Shown: positions 45,384-54,503, counted from the first letter of the stretch. The stretch is DNA of 64,000 nucleotides from Brachybacterium paraconglomeratum (GCF_003994255.1 NZ_ML133853.1:279474-343473); one strand, 5' to 3'. The notes: generated by a model from the sequence alone, not told the origin. Program-made: numbers and translations.

Positions 45384-47525
45384 GTGACCGTCCCGCCCCT
45401 GCAGGCCACCGGCCGCCGCGCCGACCTCTCCGCCGTTGAGGACTCGACCGTCGACCACCGCTACTACGACTTCTCGAGTCGACTGCGCGTGCTCGACGAC
45501 GGTGACTGGCTCGCGCGCTTCGAGGCCACCACCAGGGCATGGCTCGCGGAGAAGAACAACGAGCTGTCTCCGGGACTTCCTGCCGTACGTCTCACGGAGG
45601 CAGCTGAGGCGAAGCTCGATCGTCTCGAGTTCGCCAGTGGTACCGCCTACCGCCTCACCCTCGTCGAACAGGGTGACCAGGGGGAGTGGCGCACCGAGGC
45701 GCTCGCCTACAGCACGCACCGGGGAGGCGGGTGGATCAGCGTCACCGTCCACAACTCGCAGAACCGATTCGCCAACCGTCCACGGCTGGTACCGCGGCTG
45801 CTGGAGCACACGGAGGTGCGCGACGGCGCGAGCGAGCTCGTGGACGACACGTGGATCATCGGCAGGCCCCACCTGAAGGAGTTCCTCGACGTCCTGGGGG
45901 ATCCTTCTCGCGACGCTCCGGTCTTCGTCACGGCGGCGAAGCCCGGGGCGGATCTCGCCAGGGTCCAGGAGTGGATGGCGAGGCGTTCCCGTGAGCTGGC
46001 CGGGCTCGCCCACTCGTACGTCCTCGACGCCGAGTCGAACGCCTCATTGATGCGGGGTCTGGGCCGTGCAATGGGAATCACGCCCGGCACGATCCGGTCG
46101 TTCGCCCCTGGGCCGGTGCCGCACGACCGGACCGACGCATTACGTCACCGGGTCATCGGGAGGGGACGACTCGAGTCGCTGCACCCGCGGGAAGCTGCCG
46201 CTCTCGTCGGCCGTATCGCGCGCTTCGAATCCGCCACGCGACCCGAGCCCGCGGTGCTCCGGGATGCCCGCCGAGCCTTCGACCGTAAGGCACTGGACGA
46301 CCGTTTCCGTCGGCGGGCGCGTCCGCAACATGCTCCCGAGCGTGCGGAATCGACGGGCGTCCTGGCCCCGGAACGGCCGGAGGAGCCGACGGCGCCCGCT
46401 CCATCACGCCCAGGGCCCGCCCCCGCAACGACACCGGTCGAGGATGCGCGCACCCGCACACCTGCACCAGCGCCGCTTCCGTCGCCGCTCACCCCGGAAC
46501 CGCCCCCCGAGGAGAGCAGACAACCCGCCACGGAGGAACTACCCGCACCGGCTCCCGAGCCGACCGGCCCGGAGCCCGCCGCCCAAGAACCGCGTTCGCC
46601 GGCCCCTGCTACCCATGACCTTCCCGTGCCGTTCGAGGAACCCGTCGGGCACAGCCCCGACAGTGCGCCCGAGGCCCCGACCCCGCCGGCACCCGTCGAC
46701 GAGCCGTCATCGCCGGCAGCGCCGCAGCTCCTGCTGGATCAGCTGTTCCGCCTCACCGGCGTCTCGAACCTCGCCGACGTCATCGACCATGTCCGCACCA
46801 TGGACCAGCTCGTGGACGAGGCCGCCGTGGAGGCGCAGAACGCGCTCGAGGAGCGCGATCGCCACGTCGATGCCGCCACGGAGCTGACGCGCACGGTCGG
46901 CGATCTGGAGCGGGAACTCTCCACGGAGCTCACCCGCAGGCAGTCCGCCGAGCAGAACGTACGTGCCCTGTCCCTCTACAGGGCCCCGGAGGGCGACGCT
47001 GCGCGTACGGACGTCCATGTCGCGGACCTGGAGGTGCCCGACCAGTTCTCGGACATCCCGATCGCGGTCCTCGGGCTCGAGAAGTACGTCGAATTCACCG
47101 GGAACGGTGCGGTGACCGAGGAGCTCGACGAGTTCGACACCGTCAACCTCGCGGCGAAGCACTGCTGGGACGGCCTGCTCGCGCTCCACGACTACGCACG
47201 AGCCTGCAGCACCGGTGATCACGACGGATCACTCTTCACCTACCTCCAGACCACGCCCGCGATGCACCAGGGCTTCGCGGTGAGCAAGTTCGCTGCCGTC
47301 GAGTCCGAATCGACGATGAGCCGCCGCGACCTGGCCGAGCAGCGCAGGTTCCCTGTCCCGACCAGTGTCGATCCTTCCGGGGCCATGGTGATGTGGCCGC
47401 ATCTCAAACTCGGCAAGATCGGTCGGATCAGCCCGCGCCTCCATTTCCACGACGACGTCTCCGGGAGCGGCAAGGTCTACGTCGGCTACATCGGGCGGCA
47501 CCTCGGTCTCGCAGGCGACCGCTGA
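45384..47525 (+). CDS. Large protein of unknown function with proline-rich linker
   Basis: A 713-aa protein that I do not recognise. The N-terminal domain (about 1-310) is alpha/beta, with a possible enzyme- or binding-like segment DAPVFVTAAKPGADLARV and a helical SNASLMRGLGRAMGIT stretch that ends in IRSFAPGPVPHD. A Pro/Glu/Ala-rich linker follows (about 320-445). A helical, probably coiled-coil region (about 450-520) leads to a C-terminal domain (about 525-713) with FSDIPIAVLGLEKYVEFTG, AAKHCWDGLLALHDYA and a beta-rich end KVYVGYIGRHLGLAGD. There is no signal peptide or membrane helix. It starts at GTG 45384 with GAGGAG upstream, 66 nt after the HhH gene, and ends the plus-strand arm. The modular build suits an adaptor or effector. 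Confidence 0.68.
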   Translation: MTVPPLQATGRRADLSAVEDSTVDHRYYDFSSRLRVLDDGDWLARFEATTRAWLAEKNNELSPGLPAVRLTEAAEAKLDRLEFASGTAYRLTLVEQGDQGEWRTEALAYSTHRGGGWISVTVHNSQNRFANRPRLVPRLLEHTEVRDGASELVDDTWIIGRPHLKEFLDVLGDPSRDAPVFVTAAKPGADLARVQEWMARRSRELAGLAHSYVLDAESNASLMRGLGRAMGITPGTIRSFAPGPVPHDRTDALRHRVIGRGRLESLHPREAAALVGRIARFESATRPEPAVLRDARRAFDRKALDDRFRRRARPQHAPERAESTGVLAPERPEEPTAPAPSRPGPAPATTPVEDARTRTPAPAPLPSPLTPEPPPEESRQPATEELPAPAPEPTGPEPAAQEPRSPAPATHDLPVPFEEPVGHSPDSAPEAPTPPAPVDEPSSPAAPQLLLDQLFRLTGVSNLADVIDHVRTMDQLVDEAAVEAQNALEERDRHVDAATELTRTVGDLERELSTELTRRQSAEQNVRALSLYRAPEGDAARTDVHVADLEVPDQFSDIPIAVLGLEKYVEFTGNGAVTEELDEFDTVNLAAKHCWDGLLALHDYARACSTGDHDGSLFTYLQTTPAMHQGFAVSKFAAVESESTMSRRDLAEQRRFPVPTSVDPSGAMVMWPHLKLGKIGRISPRLHFHDDVSGSGKVYVGYIGRHLGLAGDR

Positions 47526-47580
47526 GCATATACGGAGCCTGCACTGCCGGTGGCGCCCGTCAGAAGCGCAACACCGACAA

Positions 47581-48588
47581 CTACCCGGGCGTCACCTGCC
47601 GATACGCCTTCTCGAGCGCCGGCCGCACGGTGCTGGTCAATGATTTCCCACCGAGCGCGCTGAGCGCCGCCCGAACGACGGTCTCCCGCTCGGCAAAGCC
47701 GTTACGACGATGGGCCTCGGCGACAGCTGCGTAAATCTCGGCCGGGTGGACTTCATCTATCGAGAGGACCTTGAGGACGCGCGGACGGTAGGGGACCGGC
47801 GCATCTGCCGGGCGTGACGCGTCCCAGGCGAATCCCGCCCGGTCGAAGCGCACGGTGGACCGCCCCAGTGCAGCGAGGATCGAATCGACGCGGCTCTGCC
47901 TGACCCGCTGCATCCCGCAGGCATTGGCGATGAGCTTCGCGAGCCGAGTCCTGTGGATCGGCTGTTCCACCTCAAGGATCTCTCTCGCCAGATCGTTGAC
48001 GATGAATCGCGCGTCGGGCATGGTCGAGAGCTCGTCGAGATACCACGTCGGGTAGCTCTCCGTGGGCTCCCACGGTCGAAAGATCGGCCCTGCGATTCCT
48101 AAGGCCTCCGGGGCGGGCTGCGTCTCCGTGGATCCGGTATCGACATCCGGCGACGCCTTCGCTACTGAGGCGATGCTGCCCGCGAGTCGGGACAGAGTCG
48201 CTCTCCGCAGGATCAGCTGTTCCCGCACGGCCGTGCTCTCGTCGACCGGTGCCGGCTCGGAAGCGGACTGCGTCTCCGTGGATCCGGTATCGACATCCGG
48301 CAACGTCTCCGATCTCGTCGCGATATTGCCCGCGAGCCGGGAGAGAGTCGCACTCCGCAGGAGCTGGTCTTCGGGCACGGCAGTGGCCTCGTCGACCGGT
48401 GGTAGCTCGGGACGGCCACCGGGTGCGTTCCAGGTCTCGTGCGGTCCGGGATCGGCCTCCGACGCAGGGTCGAGTTCGCTCGGCCGGACACGCTTCGACA
48501 CTTCTGGAGCCGTGACGGTCGAGTTCACTCGTTCGTCGACGGGGCCGGCTTGTGCGGCGTGAATCGACTGTTCGATCCGCGCGACCAC
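47581..48588 (-). CDS. DUF3320-like winged-helix protein with internal duplication
   Basis: A 335-aa protein. The C-terminal ~180 residues (PWEPTESYPTWYLDELSTMP, then LAREILEVEQPIHRTRLAKL and ACGMQRVRQSRVDSILAAL) look like DUF3320, a winged-helix domain normally found at the end of very large DUF4011-type helicases. Here it stands alone behind a low-complexity Glu/Ser/Thr/Pro N-terminus that contains two copies of a 50-aa unit. It is convergent with the 713-aa protein gene (55 nt apart), and its 5' end overlaps the antisense frame of the next gene. Inference: it is a remnant of a larger defence helicase, or a regulator built from its last domain. The start (GTG) has no strong Shine-Dalgarno. 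Confidence 0.58.
   Translation of the reverse strand: MVARIEQSIHAAQAGPVDERVNSTVTAPEVSKRVRPSELDPASEADPGPHETWNAPGGRPELPPVDEATAVPEDQLLRSATLSRLAGNIATRSETLPDVDTGSTETQSASEPAPVDESTAVREQLILRRATLSRLAGSIASVAKASPDVDTGSTETQPAPEALGIAGPIFRPWEPTESYPTWYLDELSTMPDARFIVNDLAREILEVEQPIHRTRLAKLIANACGMQRVRQSRVDSILAALGRSTVRFDRAGFAWDASRPADAPVPYRPRVLKVLSIDEVHPAEIYAAVAEAHRRNGFAERETVVRAALSALGGKSLTSTVRPALEKAYRQVTPG
48101..48400. repeat. 150-bp tandem duplication (two units)
   Basis: Units 48101-48250 and 48251-48400. Thirty consecutive bases are identical between copies at 48121 and 48271, and GTCGACCGGT recurs at 48241 and 48391, fixing the period at exactly 150 bp. It encodes the repeated 50-aa unit (landmarks ATLSRLAG, DVDTGSTETQ, PVDE-(A/S)-TAV) inside the DUF3320-like protein. 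The frame is kept, and the differences fall in the middle of the unit. Confidence 0.88.
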
Positions 48589-49307
48589 GTCATCCCGGCG
48601 CAGGATCCACCGGCGAGAAGTGCCTCATCGAGATCAAGGCCTTCGGCGGCGCAGGCCGCGGGGATGACCTCTGGCTCGAGCCGAATCAGGTCGAGACACT
48701 AGAGCAGGTCCCCGGTTCCCACCTGTACCTCGTCACCAACGCCCGCTCCGCCGATCCGTCCGAGATGCGGGTGCTCGACCTCGCGGGGGAGCAGCTGCGC
48801 GTGCGCCTTGAGGCGAAGCGGGAGAAGCACTACTTCGAGGTTCCGATGCCCGTCGCCGTCTACGACGACTTGCACGGCTCGTCGATGGGTGCGCCCACGG
48901 TCACCGGCACCGAGTTCAGCCTTCAGGTCCTCGAGGCGGTCACCGTCCTCCATCAGCGCGGCTATCACCGGATCCGTTTCGTCGCGATGTGGGCGCCCAC
49001 CGGTCTCCACGTCCGCATGTTCGTCGGCCGTGACAGCGAGGTGCCGGGCGGGCACCCGCGCGAGGAGTTTTTCGACCAGATCGCCTACACCTCGCTGGAT
49101 GACGCCGACGAGCCCGCGCGCAACTTTGCCGGGACAACGATTCCGGCCTGGTGGAGTGCGGAGATGATCGCCGATCAGATCCTCGCCGCGATCCCACCGA
49201 TCGAACCTCGTGCGGATGACCCTGACTATGTCGCGCGTATCCAGGATCTCTTCGAGCATCACGCCGCTGCTCGCACGGTGCCGCTCACCGAGGATGAACG
49301 CGGCTGA
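48552..49307 (+). CDS. 5'-truncated DUF3883-like protein fragment with unknown C-terminal domain
   Basis: A 251-aa open frame. From about residue 20 it reads CLIEIKAFGGAGRGDDLWLE then QVETLEQVPGSHLYLVTNAR, which is the pattern of DUF3883 (NO VEIN C-terminal), a nuclease-like domain with conserved Glu-x-Lys usually at the end of long sacsin-like defence proteins. The ~19 residues before it look unrelated. The gene therefore seems to have lost its 5' part at about 48.6 kb, where it meets the start of the antisense DUF3320-like gene. The C-terminal 165 residues (YDDLHGSSMGAPTVTG ... GYHRIRFVAMWAPTGLHVRM) form another domain I do not name. Its last ~55 residues resemble the gene at 51.6 kb. Probably non-functional as a DUF3883 protein; the start is uncertain. 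Confidence 0.5.
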   Translation: MRRESTVRSARPRHPGAGSTGEKCLIEIKAFGGAGRGDDLWLEPNQVETLEQVPGSHLYLVTNARSADPSEMRVLDLAGEQLRVRLEAKREKHYFEVPMPVAVYDDLHGSSMGAPTVTGTEFSLQVLEAVTVLHQRGYHRIRFVAMWAPTGLHVRMFVGRDSEVPGGHPREEFFDQIAYTSLDDADEPARNFAGTTIPAWWSAEMIADQILAAIPPIEPRADDPDYVARIQDLFEHHAAARTVPLTEDERG

Positions 49308-49475
49308 GCGTCATCACCGCAGACAAGCACGGTCGGCCGATTGACCCCCTTCGAAGACGACGCCATCATGAAGCCAGCGGTCGTTCTGGCGGCCTGACCT
49401 CAACGGACATCTGATCGCGCACCAGTCCCCTCAGCCCGCTCTCCACATTCAAGAAGAAAGATCGAGGGCGTAGAA

Positions 49476-51416
49476 ATGCCGACACAGACCATCGCCTCAC
49501 CCACCCGAGAAGCGCCGTCCTCGACGTCGCGGGCAGTGGAGTTCCTCCGCCGCCGCAAGTTCATGATCTTCGTGATCATCGGACTCACGGCCGGGCTGGT
49601 GCTCTGGGCGACCGGCCAGACCACCGCTCTCGCCGTCACCGCGTACCTGGTGCTCGGCATCGTGATCGTCGTGACGGCGATCGACATGGTGCGGGATCTG
49701 ATGCGCGGGCACTGGGGGCTCGACATCCTCGCGGTCATCGCCATGATCGCGACCCTCGCGGTGCAGGAGTATGTCGCGGGGCTCATCATCGCGTTGATGC
49801 TCACCGGTGGCGAAGCATTGGAGGACCTGGCCGCGCGCCGCGCCAGCCGTGAGCTCGACCAGCTGATGAGCCGAGCTCCAGCGTTCGCGCAGCGAATCCA
49901 CCCCAGCACAGGCGAGGTGGAAAGCATCACGATCGACGAAGTGCAGGTCGGTGACGAGCTGCTGGTGCGATCCTCGGAGATCCTCCCCGCTGACGGCGAG
50001 TTGTTGTCGGAGCACGCGACGATCGATGAATCCTCGGTGACCGGTGAGCCGATCCCGGTGAGCTATGGCGCCGGCGACCACGTCCTCTCGGGCACGGTGA
50101 ACGGCACCGCGAGCTTCACGATGCGTGCGCAGAAGATGGCGGCCGATTCGAACTATGCGTCGATCGTGCGACTGGTGGAACGAGCCGTGGAATCCCACGC
50201 ACCGATGGTGCGGCTCGCCGACCGGTACGCCGTGCCCTTCACGGTGGTGGCGCTGCTCATCGCTGGTTTCGCCTGGTTCCTCAGCGGGGACCCGGTGCGA
50301 TTCGCCGAGGTGCTCGTGGTGGCCACGCCCTGCCCGCTGCTCATCGCCGCCCCGGTCGCCTTCATGGGGGGCATGAGCTCCGCCGCACGGCTGAACGTCA
50401 TCATCAAAGACGGTGGCGTCCTGGAGATGCTCGCCCGGGTGCGTTCCGCCGCGTTCGATAAAACAGGCACCCTGACGCAGGGCAAGGCCGACGTGGTGGA
50501 TATCCACCCGGCCTCCCGCAGCAGCAGCGAGACGCTTCAGCTGGCAGCTGCCGCGGAGCAGTACTCCGTCCATGTCTTCGCCGATCCGATCGTGGCAGCC
50601 GCGAGAGCGCAGCAGCTCGAGCTGCCGGACGTGACGAATGCTGACGAGGTCGCGACGAACGGGGTGCTCGCCCACCTGGCCGGGGGCGCCGTGGTGCGGG
50701 TCGGGAAGCCCGCCTTCATCGAGGAGGCGACCGTGTCGATCGACCGGCCCGAGCTCCGCGCCGGGGAGACGGCTGTGTATGTGTCGGTCGGTGACGAACT
50801 GGCCGGCACCATCATCTTGTCGGACCCGATCCGTCCGCACGCGGCAGGCACCATCTCCCGCCTTCGGGGAGCCGGCGTGGCGGAGATCGTGATGGTGACC
50901 GGGGACGTCGTGCCGACCGCCGAGTCCGTCGCGCAGACGGTGGGCATCCAGACCGTCCACGCCGAGACCACACCCCAGACCAAGGTCGAGATCGTGCAGG
51001 CCATCCGGCCGCGGCCGGTGCTCATGGTCGGTGACGGCATCAATGACGCCCCGGTGCTGGCAGCTGCGGACATAGGCATCGCCATGGCAGGCCGGGGGGC
51101 CACCGTCGCGAGCGAATCGGCCGCAGCGGTCATCACCTCGAACGACATCGCACGCGTGGCAGACGTCGCCTATGTGTCGCGGCGCACCGTGCACATCGCG
51201 CTGCAGTCGATCTGGATGGGCATCATCATCTCGGTGGGCCTGATGCTCGTCGCCGCCTTCGGCTACCTGCCCGCAGTGGCGGGTGCGCTCCTGCAGGAGG
51301 TGGTCGATCTCGTCGCCATCGTGTCGGCTCTGCGAGCGCTCCGAGCACACAAGGGGGCGGAGCGAGACCGTGCACCTCGCCACGAGCCGGCCCAGGCTGA
51401 TGCCGCTGCTGCGTGA
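49476..51416 (+). CDS. P1B-type heavy-metal ATPase (TPC motif)
   Basis: A 646-aa P-type ATPase with about eight membrane helices. The transmembrane metal motif is T284-P-C-P (VVATPCPLLIAAP) in place of the CPC of copper pumps. The phosphorylation site is Asp328 (DKTGTLT), the dephosphorylation-like segment is SSVTGEPIPV, and the hinge is VGDGINDAPVLAAADIG. There is no N-terminal Cys-x-x-Cys metal-binding domain. TPC-type pumps are linked to Co/Ni or other divalent metals, but specificity cannot be set from this motif alone. ATG 49476 has GAGGG upstream. The gene is flanked by two related gene fragments, suggesting it was brought in by recombination at the island edge. Confidence 0.9.
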   Translation: MPTQTIASPTREAPSSTSRAVEFLRRRKFMIFVIIGLTAGLVLWATGQTTALAVTAYLVLGIVIVVTAIDMVRDLMRGHWGLDILAVIAMIATLAVQEYVAGLIIALMLTGGEALEDLAARRASRELDQLMSRAPAFAQRIHPSTGEVESITIDEVQVGDELLVRSSEILPADGELLSEHATIDESSVTGEPIPVSYGAGDHVLSGTVNGTASFTMRAQKMAADSNYASIVRLVERAVESHAPMVRLADRYAVPFTVVALLIAGFAWFLSGDPVRFAEVLVVATPCPLLIAAPVAFMGGMSSAARLNVIIKDGGVLEMLARVRSAAFDKTGTLTQGKADVVDIHPASRSSSETLQLAAAAEQYSVHVFADPIVAAARAQQLELPDVTNADEVATNGVLAHLAGGAVVRVGKPAFIEEATVSIDRPELRAGETAVYVSVGDELAGTIILSDPIRPHAAGTISRLRGAGVAEIVMVTGDVVPTAESVAQTVGIQTVHAETTPQTKVEIVQAIRPRPVLMVGDGINDAPVLAAADIGIAMAGRGATVASESAAAVITSNDIARVADVAYVSRRTVHIALQSIWMGIIISVGLMLVAAFGYLPAVAGALLQEVVDLVAIVSALRALRAHKGAERDRAPRHEPAQADAAAA

Positions 51417-51587
51417 GCCCGAGAGGATGAACGGGACGCCGAACCTGGTGTGGGTCACCGGCTTTCCCCCGCGAGCGGGTGATGCCCCTCAGTCGTCCGC
51501 ACCGGAGCGGCATTCGGCGGCGGCGGGTTCGTCCGGGGCGTGTTCGCCCAGCTGACTCCCGGCACTACCGGAAACTAGCGACCTCGA

Positions 51588-52226
51588 GTGGAAACCACGC
51601 CATGGCGCAGGTCGATCCCCGCCTGGTGGAGCGCCGAGGTGATCGCCGACCAGCTCCTCGCCGCGCTGACGCCCGTCGGTGCTGCGGCAGACGACCCCGC
51701 CTATGCCTCCCGCTTCGCCGCCCTGCTCGAGGCGAGTCGCGAGTCGGGGAAGGTCCCGCTCGCCGCCTACGACATCGACTACATGATAGATCTGCACCAC
51801 CAGGGTGCCTACAGCGCGATCGGCGATGAGTGGGTCTCCGGCTCGATCCTCCACCTGACCAGCCCCAACGCCGATCCGGATCTGGTCGAGCGCTCGAAGC
51901 GGCTGGGCGTCATCGTCTACGACGCGGTCGACTCCACGGGCTGGGGCCTGCTCGGGAAGTACGCCGGCGGCTCCGCCGAGACGATCAGCCGCAACGGGCT
52001 GGCCGTGGAGTACGACATCGACACCCTGCTGTTCGAGATGCGCGGCATGTCCGACCACTCCAACGAGGGCTCGGTCCTCGGGGCCCGCAGCAGCGGATAC
52101 CTGATCAGGCAGACCGTGATCACCCTCGAAACGGCGACCCGGGCGCTGGCCGACGGATCGATCGATGCGGCGGACACCTCCCTCTGGGATACCCTCCCCA
52201 CCCAGGAGTGGAGCCCCGGCGAGTGA
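51588..52226 (+). pseudogene. 5'-truncated paralogue of the 48.6-49.3 kb gene
   Basis: A 212-aa open frame whose residues 10-62 (IPAWWSAEVIADQLLAAL, then DDPAYASRF) align with the last ~55 residues of the gene ending at 49307 (IPAWWSAEMIADQILAAI, DDPDYVARI). Homology begins at the fifth to tenth codon, so the upstream part of the original gene is missing and replaced by the DNA carrying the metal ATPase. The rest (residues 63-212) is not shared and has no motif I know (ISRNGLAVEYDIDTLLFEMR). It is probably a gene cut at the right end of the inserted region. An intact shorter protein using GTG 51588 cannot be excluded. Confidence 0.55.
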
Positions 52227-52257
52227 CGAGCTGACGAGCCGCAGCAGGCAGTGGCTC

Positions 52258-53238
52258 TCAGCTCAGATACACCTCGGCGAGCAGCTCGGCGGACCGCAGT
52301 CGCTGCTCCACCCGTGGTCCCTGGTGGGCGATGATCAGTTCGTTGGCGCCGGTCTGCTCGGCGAACTCCGCGACCTTGTCCCGCACCACGTCCGGCGTGC
52401 CGACGGCGCTGTAGGTCGCCATCTGGTGCAGGTGCTGGGCCTGGGGAGCGGCGAGCAGCTCGTCGGCCTGCTCGTCGGTGTACTCGGTGCCCGGGCGCAG
52501 CAGCAGCGCCACCCGGCTGCGCATCATCTCGTGCTGCTGGCGCTCGGCATCGGCCCGATCATCGGCGGCGATCACGTTGAAGCCGGCGATGACGTGGGGC
52601 TTCTCGAGCTGCTCGGAGGGCTGGAACTCGCGGCGGTAGAGCGCGATCGCCTCATGGAGGGCGCCGGGGGAGAAGTGCGAGGCGAAGGCATAGGGCAGGC
52701 CGAGCGCGGCGGCGAGGCCCGCGCCGAACAGCGAGGAGCCGAGGATGAACAGCGGGACGTCGGTGCCCTTGCCCGGGTAGGCGTCCACGCCCGGGATCCG
52801 CGACCGGCCTTGCAGGTAGCCCTGCAGCTCCATGACGTCTTCGGGGAAGGAGTCGGCGGAGGCGCCGCTGCGGCGCAGCGCACGCATCGTGTTCTGATCG
52901 GTGCCCGGCGCACGGCCGAGGCCCAGATCGATCCGGCCCGGGTGGAGCGTCTCGAGGGTGCCGTACTGCTCGGCGATCACGAGCGGGGAGTGGTTGGGAA
53001 GCATGACGCCGCCCGCTCCGAGCCGGATCGTGCTGGTGTGCGCGGCGACGTGGGCGATCAGCACCGAGGTCGCGGAGGAGGCGATCGACGCCATGTTGTG
53101 GTGCTCGGCGTACCAGACGCGCCCGTACCCGGTCTCCTCCGCCTTTCGGGCCAGGGCGACCGTGCCCTCGAGCGCGTCCGCCGGGGTCTGGTCGCGCGCG
53201 GCGGTCGCGAGGTCGAGGATCGAGAGCGGGACGGGCAT
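52258..53238 (-). CDS. Luciferase-like flavin monooxygenase (LLM family)
   Basis: A 326-aa TIM-barrel monooxygenase, group of MsnO8/YvbT-like LLM oxidoreductases: [15 protein letters not shown] at the N-terminus, WYAEHHN with the family's His, [20 protein letters not shown], and [12 protein letters not shown]. It uses reduced FMN and O2 on an unknown organic substrate. The ATG at 53238 is used, because the longer frame would run into the neighbouring regulatory region. It is divergent from the nitrite operon; the two 5' ends are 260 nt apart. Confidence 0.88.
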   Translation of the reverse strand: MPVPLSILDLATAARDQTPADALEGTVALARKAEETGYGRVWYAEHHNMASIASSATSVLIAHVAAHTSTIRLGAGGVMLPNHSPLVIAEQYGTLETLHPGRIDLGLGRAPGTDQNTMRALRRSGASADSFPEDVMELQGYLQGRSRIPGVDAYPGKGTDVPLFILGSSLFGAGLAAALGLPYAFASHFSPGALHEAIALYRREFQPSEQLEKPHVIAGFNVIAADDRADAERQQHEMMRSRVALLLRPGTEYTDEQADELLAAPQAQHLHQMATYSAVGTPDVVRDKVAEFAEQTGANELIIAHQGPRVEQRLRSAELLAEVYLS

Positions 53239-53377
53239 GGGGGCACCTTTCGTCGAGTGAGGGTGCCGTGCCGGCTGGCCCGGCACCCACGGGATCAACG
53301 CCTCACGTGCCGTTCCTCTTCCCGTGCTCCCGGGAGCAGCGGGGGGCTCCCGCCGCGGACCTCCCCTGAGACCCCAT

Positions 53378-53393
53378 GTCACGAGAAGGTCAC
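53378..53393 (+). promoter_or_regulatory. Candidate GlnR box upstream of nirC
   Basis: GTCAC (53378-53382), six bases, GTCAC (53389-53393): a direct half-site pair with AC-n9-AC spacing, which is the core of actinobacterial GlnR operators. It lies 106 nt upstream of the nirC start. A possible -10 hexamer CAGGAT (53432-53437) would put the box about 40-55 nt upstream of it, as expected for an activator. GlnR is a known activator of nitrite reductase genes in other actinobacteria. Half-sites of 5 nt are short, so chance occurrence is possible. Confidence 0.5.
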
Positions 53394-53498
53394 GGGCCCC
53401 TCCTGGTCTTCGCCCCCGGGCCCGGGAGCCACAGGATGGCCGCATCCCGCTGCAGGCGCACGGGACATGACCACTCTCCCCGAGTCCCAGGAGCTGCC

Positions 53499-54503
53499 AT
53501 GTCCTACGTCCAGCCCGCCGACCTGGTGGACCGGCTCACCGCCGCCGGCGCCGCGAAGGCCTCCTACTCCACCGGCGCCACGATCCTCCGGGCGATCATG
53601 GGCGGCGCGATCCTGGCGCTGGCCGCCGCGTTCGCCGTCACCGTCTCCACCCAGACCGGCCAGCCGCTGCTCGGCGCGATGCTGTTCCCCGTCGGCTTCA
53701 TCATGCTGTACCTGATGGGCTTCGACCTGCTCACCGGAGTGTTCACCCTGGTGCCCCTCGCTTGGCTCGCCCGCCGAGACGGCGTCACCCTCCCCGCGAT
53801 GCTGCGCAACTGGGGCCTGGTGTTCTTGGGCAACCTGATCGGCGCCGTCGCCGTCGCGGTGCTCATGGCCATCTACTTCACCTACGGCTTCGCCACCGAG
53901 CCCAGCGCCGTGGGCGATGCGATCTCCGAGATCGGCCACGGCCGCACCGTCGGCTACGCCGAGTACGGCGCCGCCGGGATGCTCACCCTGTTCGTGCGCG
54001 GCGTGCTGTGCAACTGGATGGTCTCCACCGGCGTGGTCGGCGCGTTCATGTCCGACAGCATGCTCGGGAAGATCGCCTGCATGTGGATGCCGGTGATGCT
54101 CTTCTTCTACATGGGCTTCGAGCACTCCATCGTGAACATGTTCCTGTTCCCCTCGGGCCTCCTGCTCGGCGCGGACTTCACCCTGTTGGACTACCTGGTC
54201 TGGAACGAGATCCCCACCGTGGTCGGGAACCTCGTGGGCGGGCTGACCTTCGTCGCCCTTCCGCTCTTCCTCGCCCACCGCCGCCACGCCGCCGCTCCGG
54301 CCGACGTGCCTGCGGACACGGAGCCCGCCGCCACCTCCGCCGCGCCCGGCGCGACCGTGACCTCCGACGCGACCTCGGGTGCGTCCGCAGACCAGACCGA
54401 GCTCCGGGCGTCGTCGCCCGCCGCACCGGCCGCCGGCTCCACCGCCGACCCGTCGGCCGACGGACCCACCGAGACCGCCGACCTGGTGGGGGCGACCCGA
54501 TGA
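53499..54503 (+). CDS. nirC: Formate/nitrite transporter family protein NirC
   Basis: A 334-aa FNT-family channel/transporter. After a short N-terminal helix ([18 protein letters not shown]) come six membrane helices with the family's [18 protein letters not shown] half-helix, and LCNWMV later. The hydrophilic C-terminal tail of about 75 residues is Ala/Pro/Thr-rich, longer than in enterobacterial NirC. It imports nitrite for the reductase encoded next. ATG 53499 has AGGAG upstream. The stop overlaps the nirB start by 4 nt, and the gene opens a six-gene operon. Confidence 0.9.
   Translation: MSYVQPADLVDRLTAAGAAKASYSTGATILRAIMGGAILALAAAFAVTVSTQTGQPLLGAMLFPVGFIMLYLMGFDLLTGVFTLVPLAWLARRDGVTLPAMLRNWGLVFLGNLIGAVAVAVLMAIYFTYGFATEPSAVGDAISEIGHGRTVGYAEYGAAGMLTLFVRGVLCNWMVSTGVVGAFMSDSMLGKIACMWMPVMLFFYMGFEHSIVNMFLFPSGLLLGADFTLLDYLVWNEIPTVVGNLVGGLTFVALPLFLAHRRHAAAPADVPADTEPAATSAAPGATVTSDATSGASADQTELRASSPAAPAAGSTADPSADGPTETADLVGATR

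Noticed and set aside
53310..53440. GC-rich hairpins (GGGAGC...GCTCCC and CCCGGGCCCGGG) as a terminator before nirC
   Set aside because: No T-run follows and both neighbouring genes start, rather than end, here; such stems are common at this GC content.
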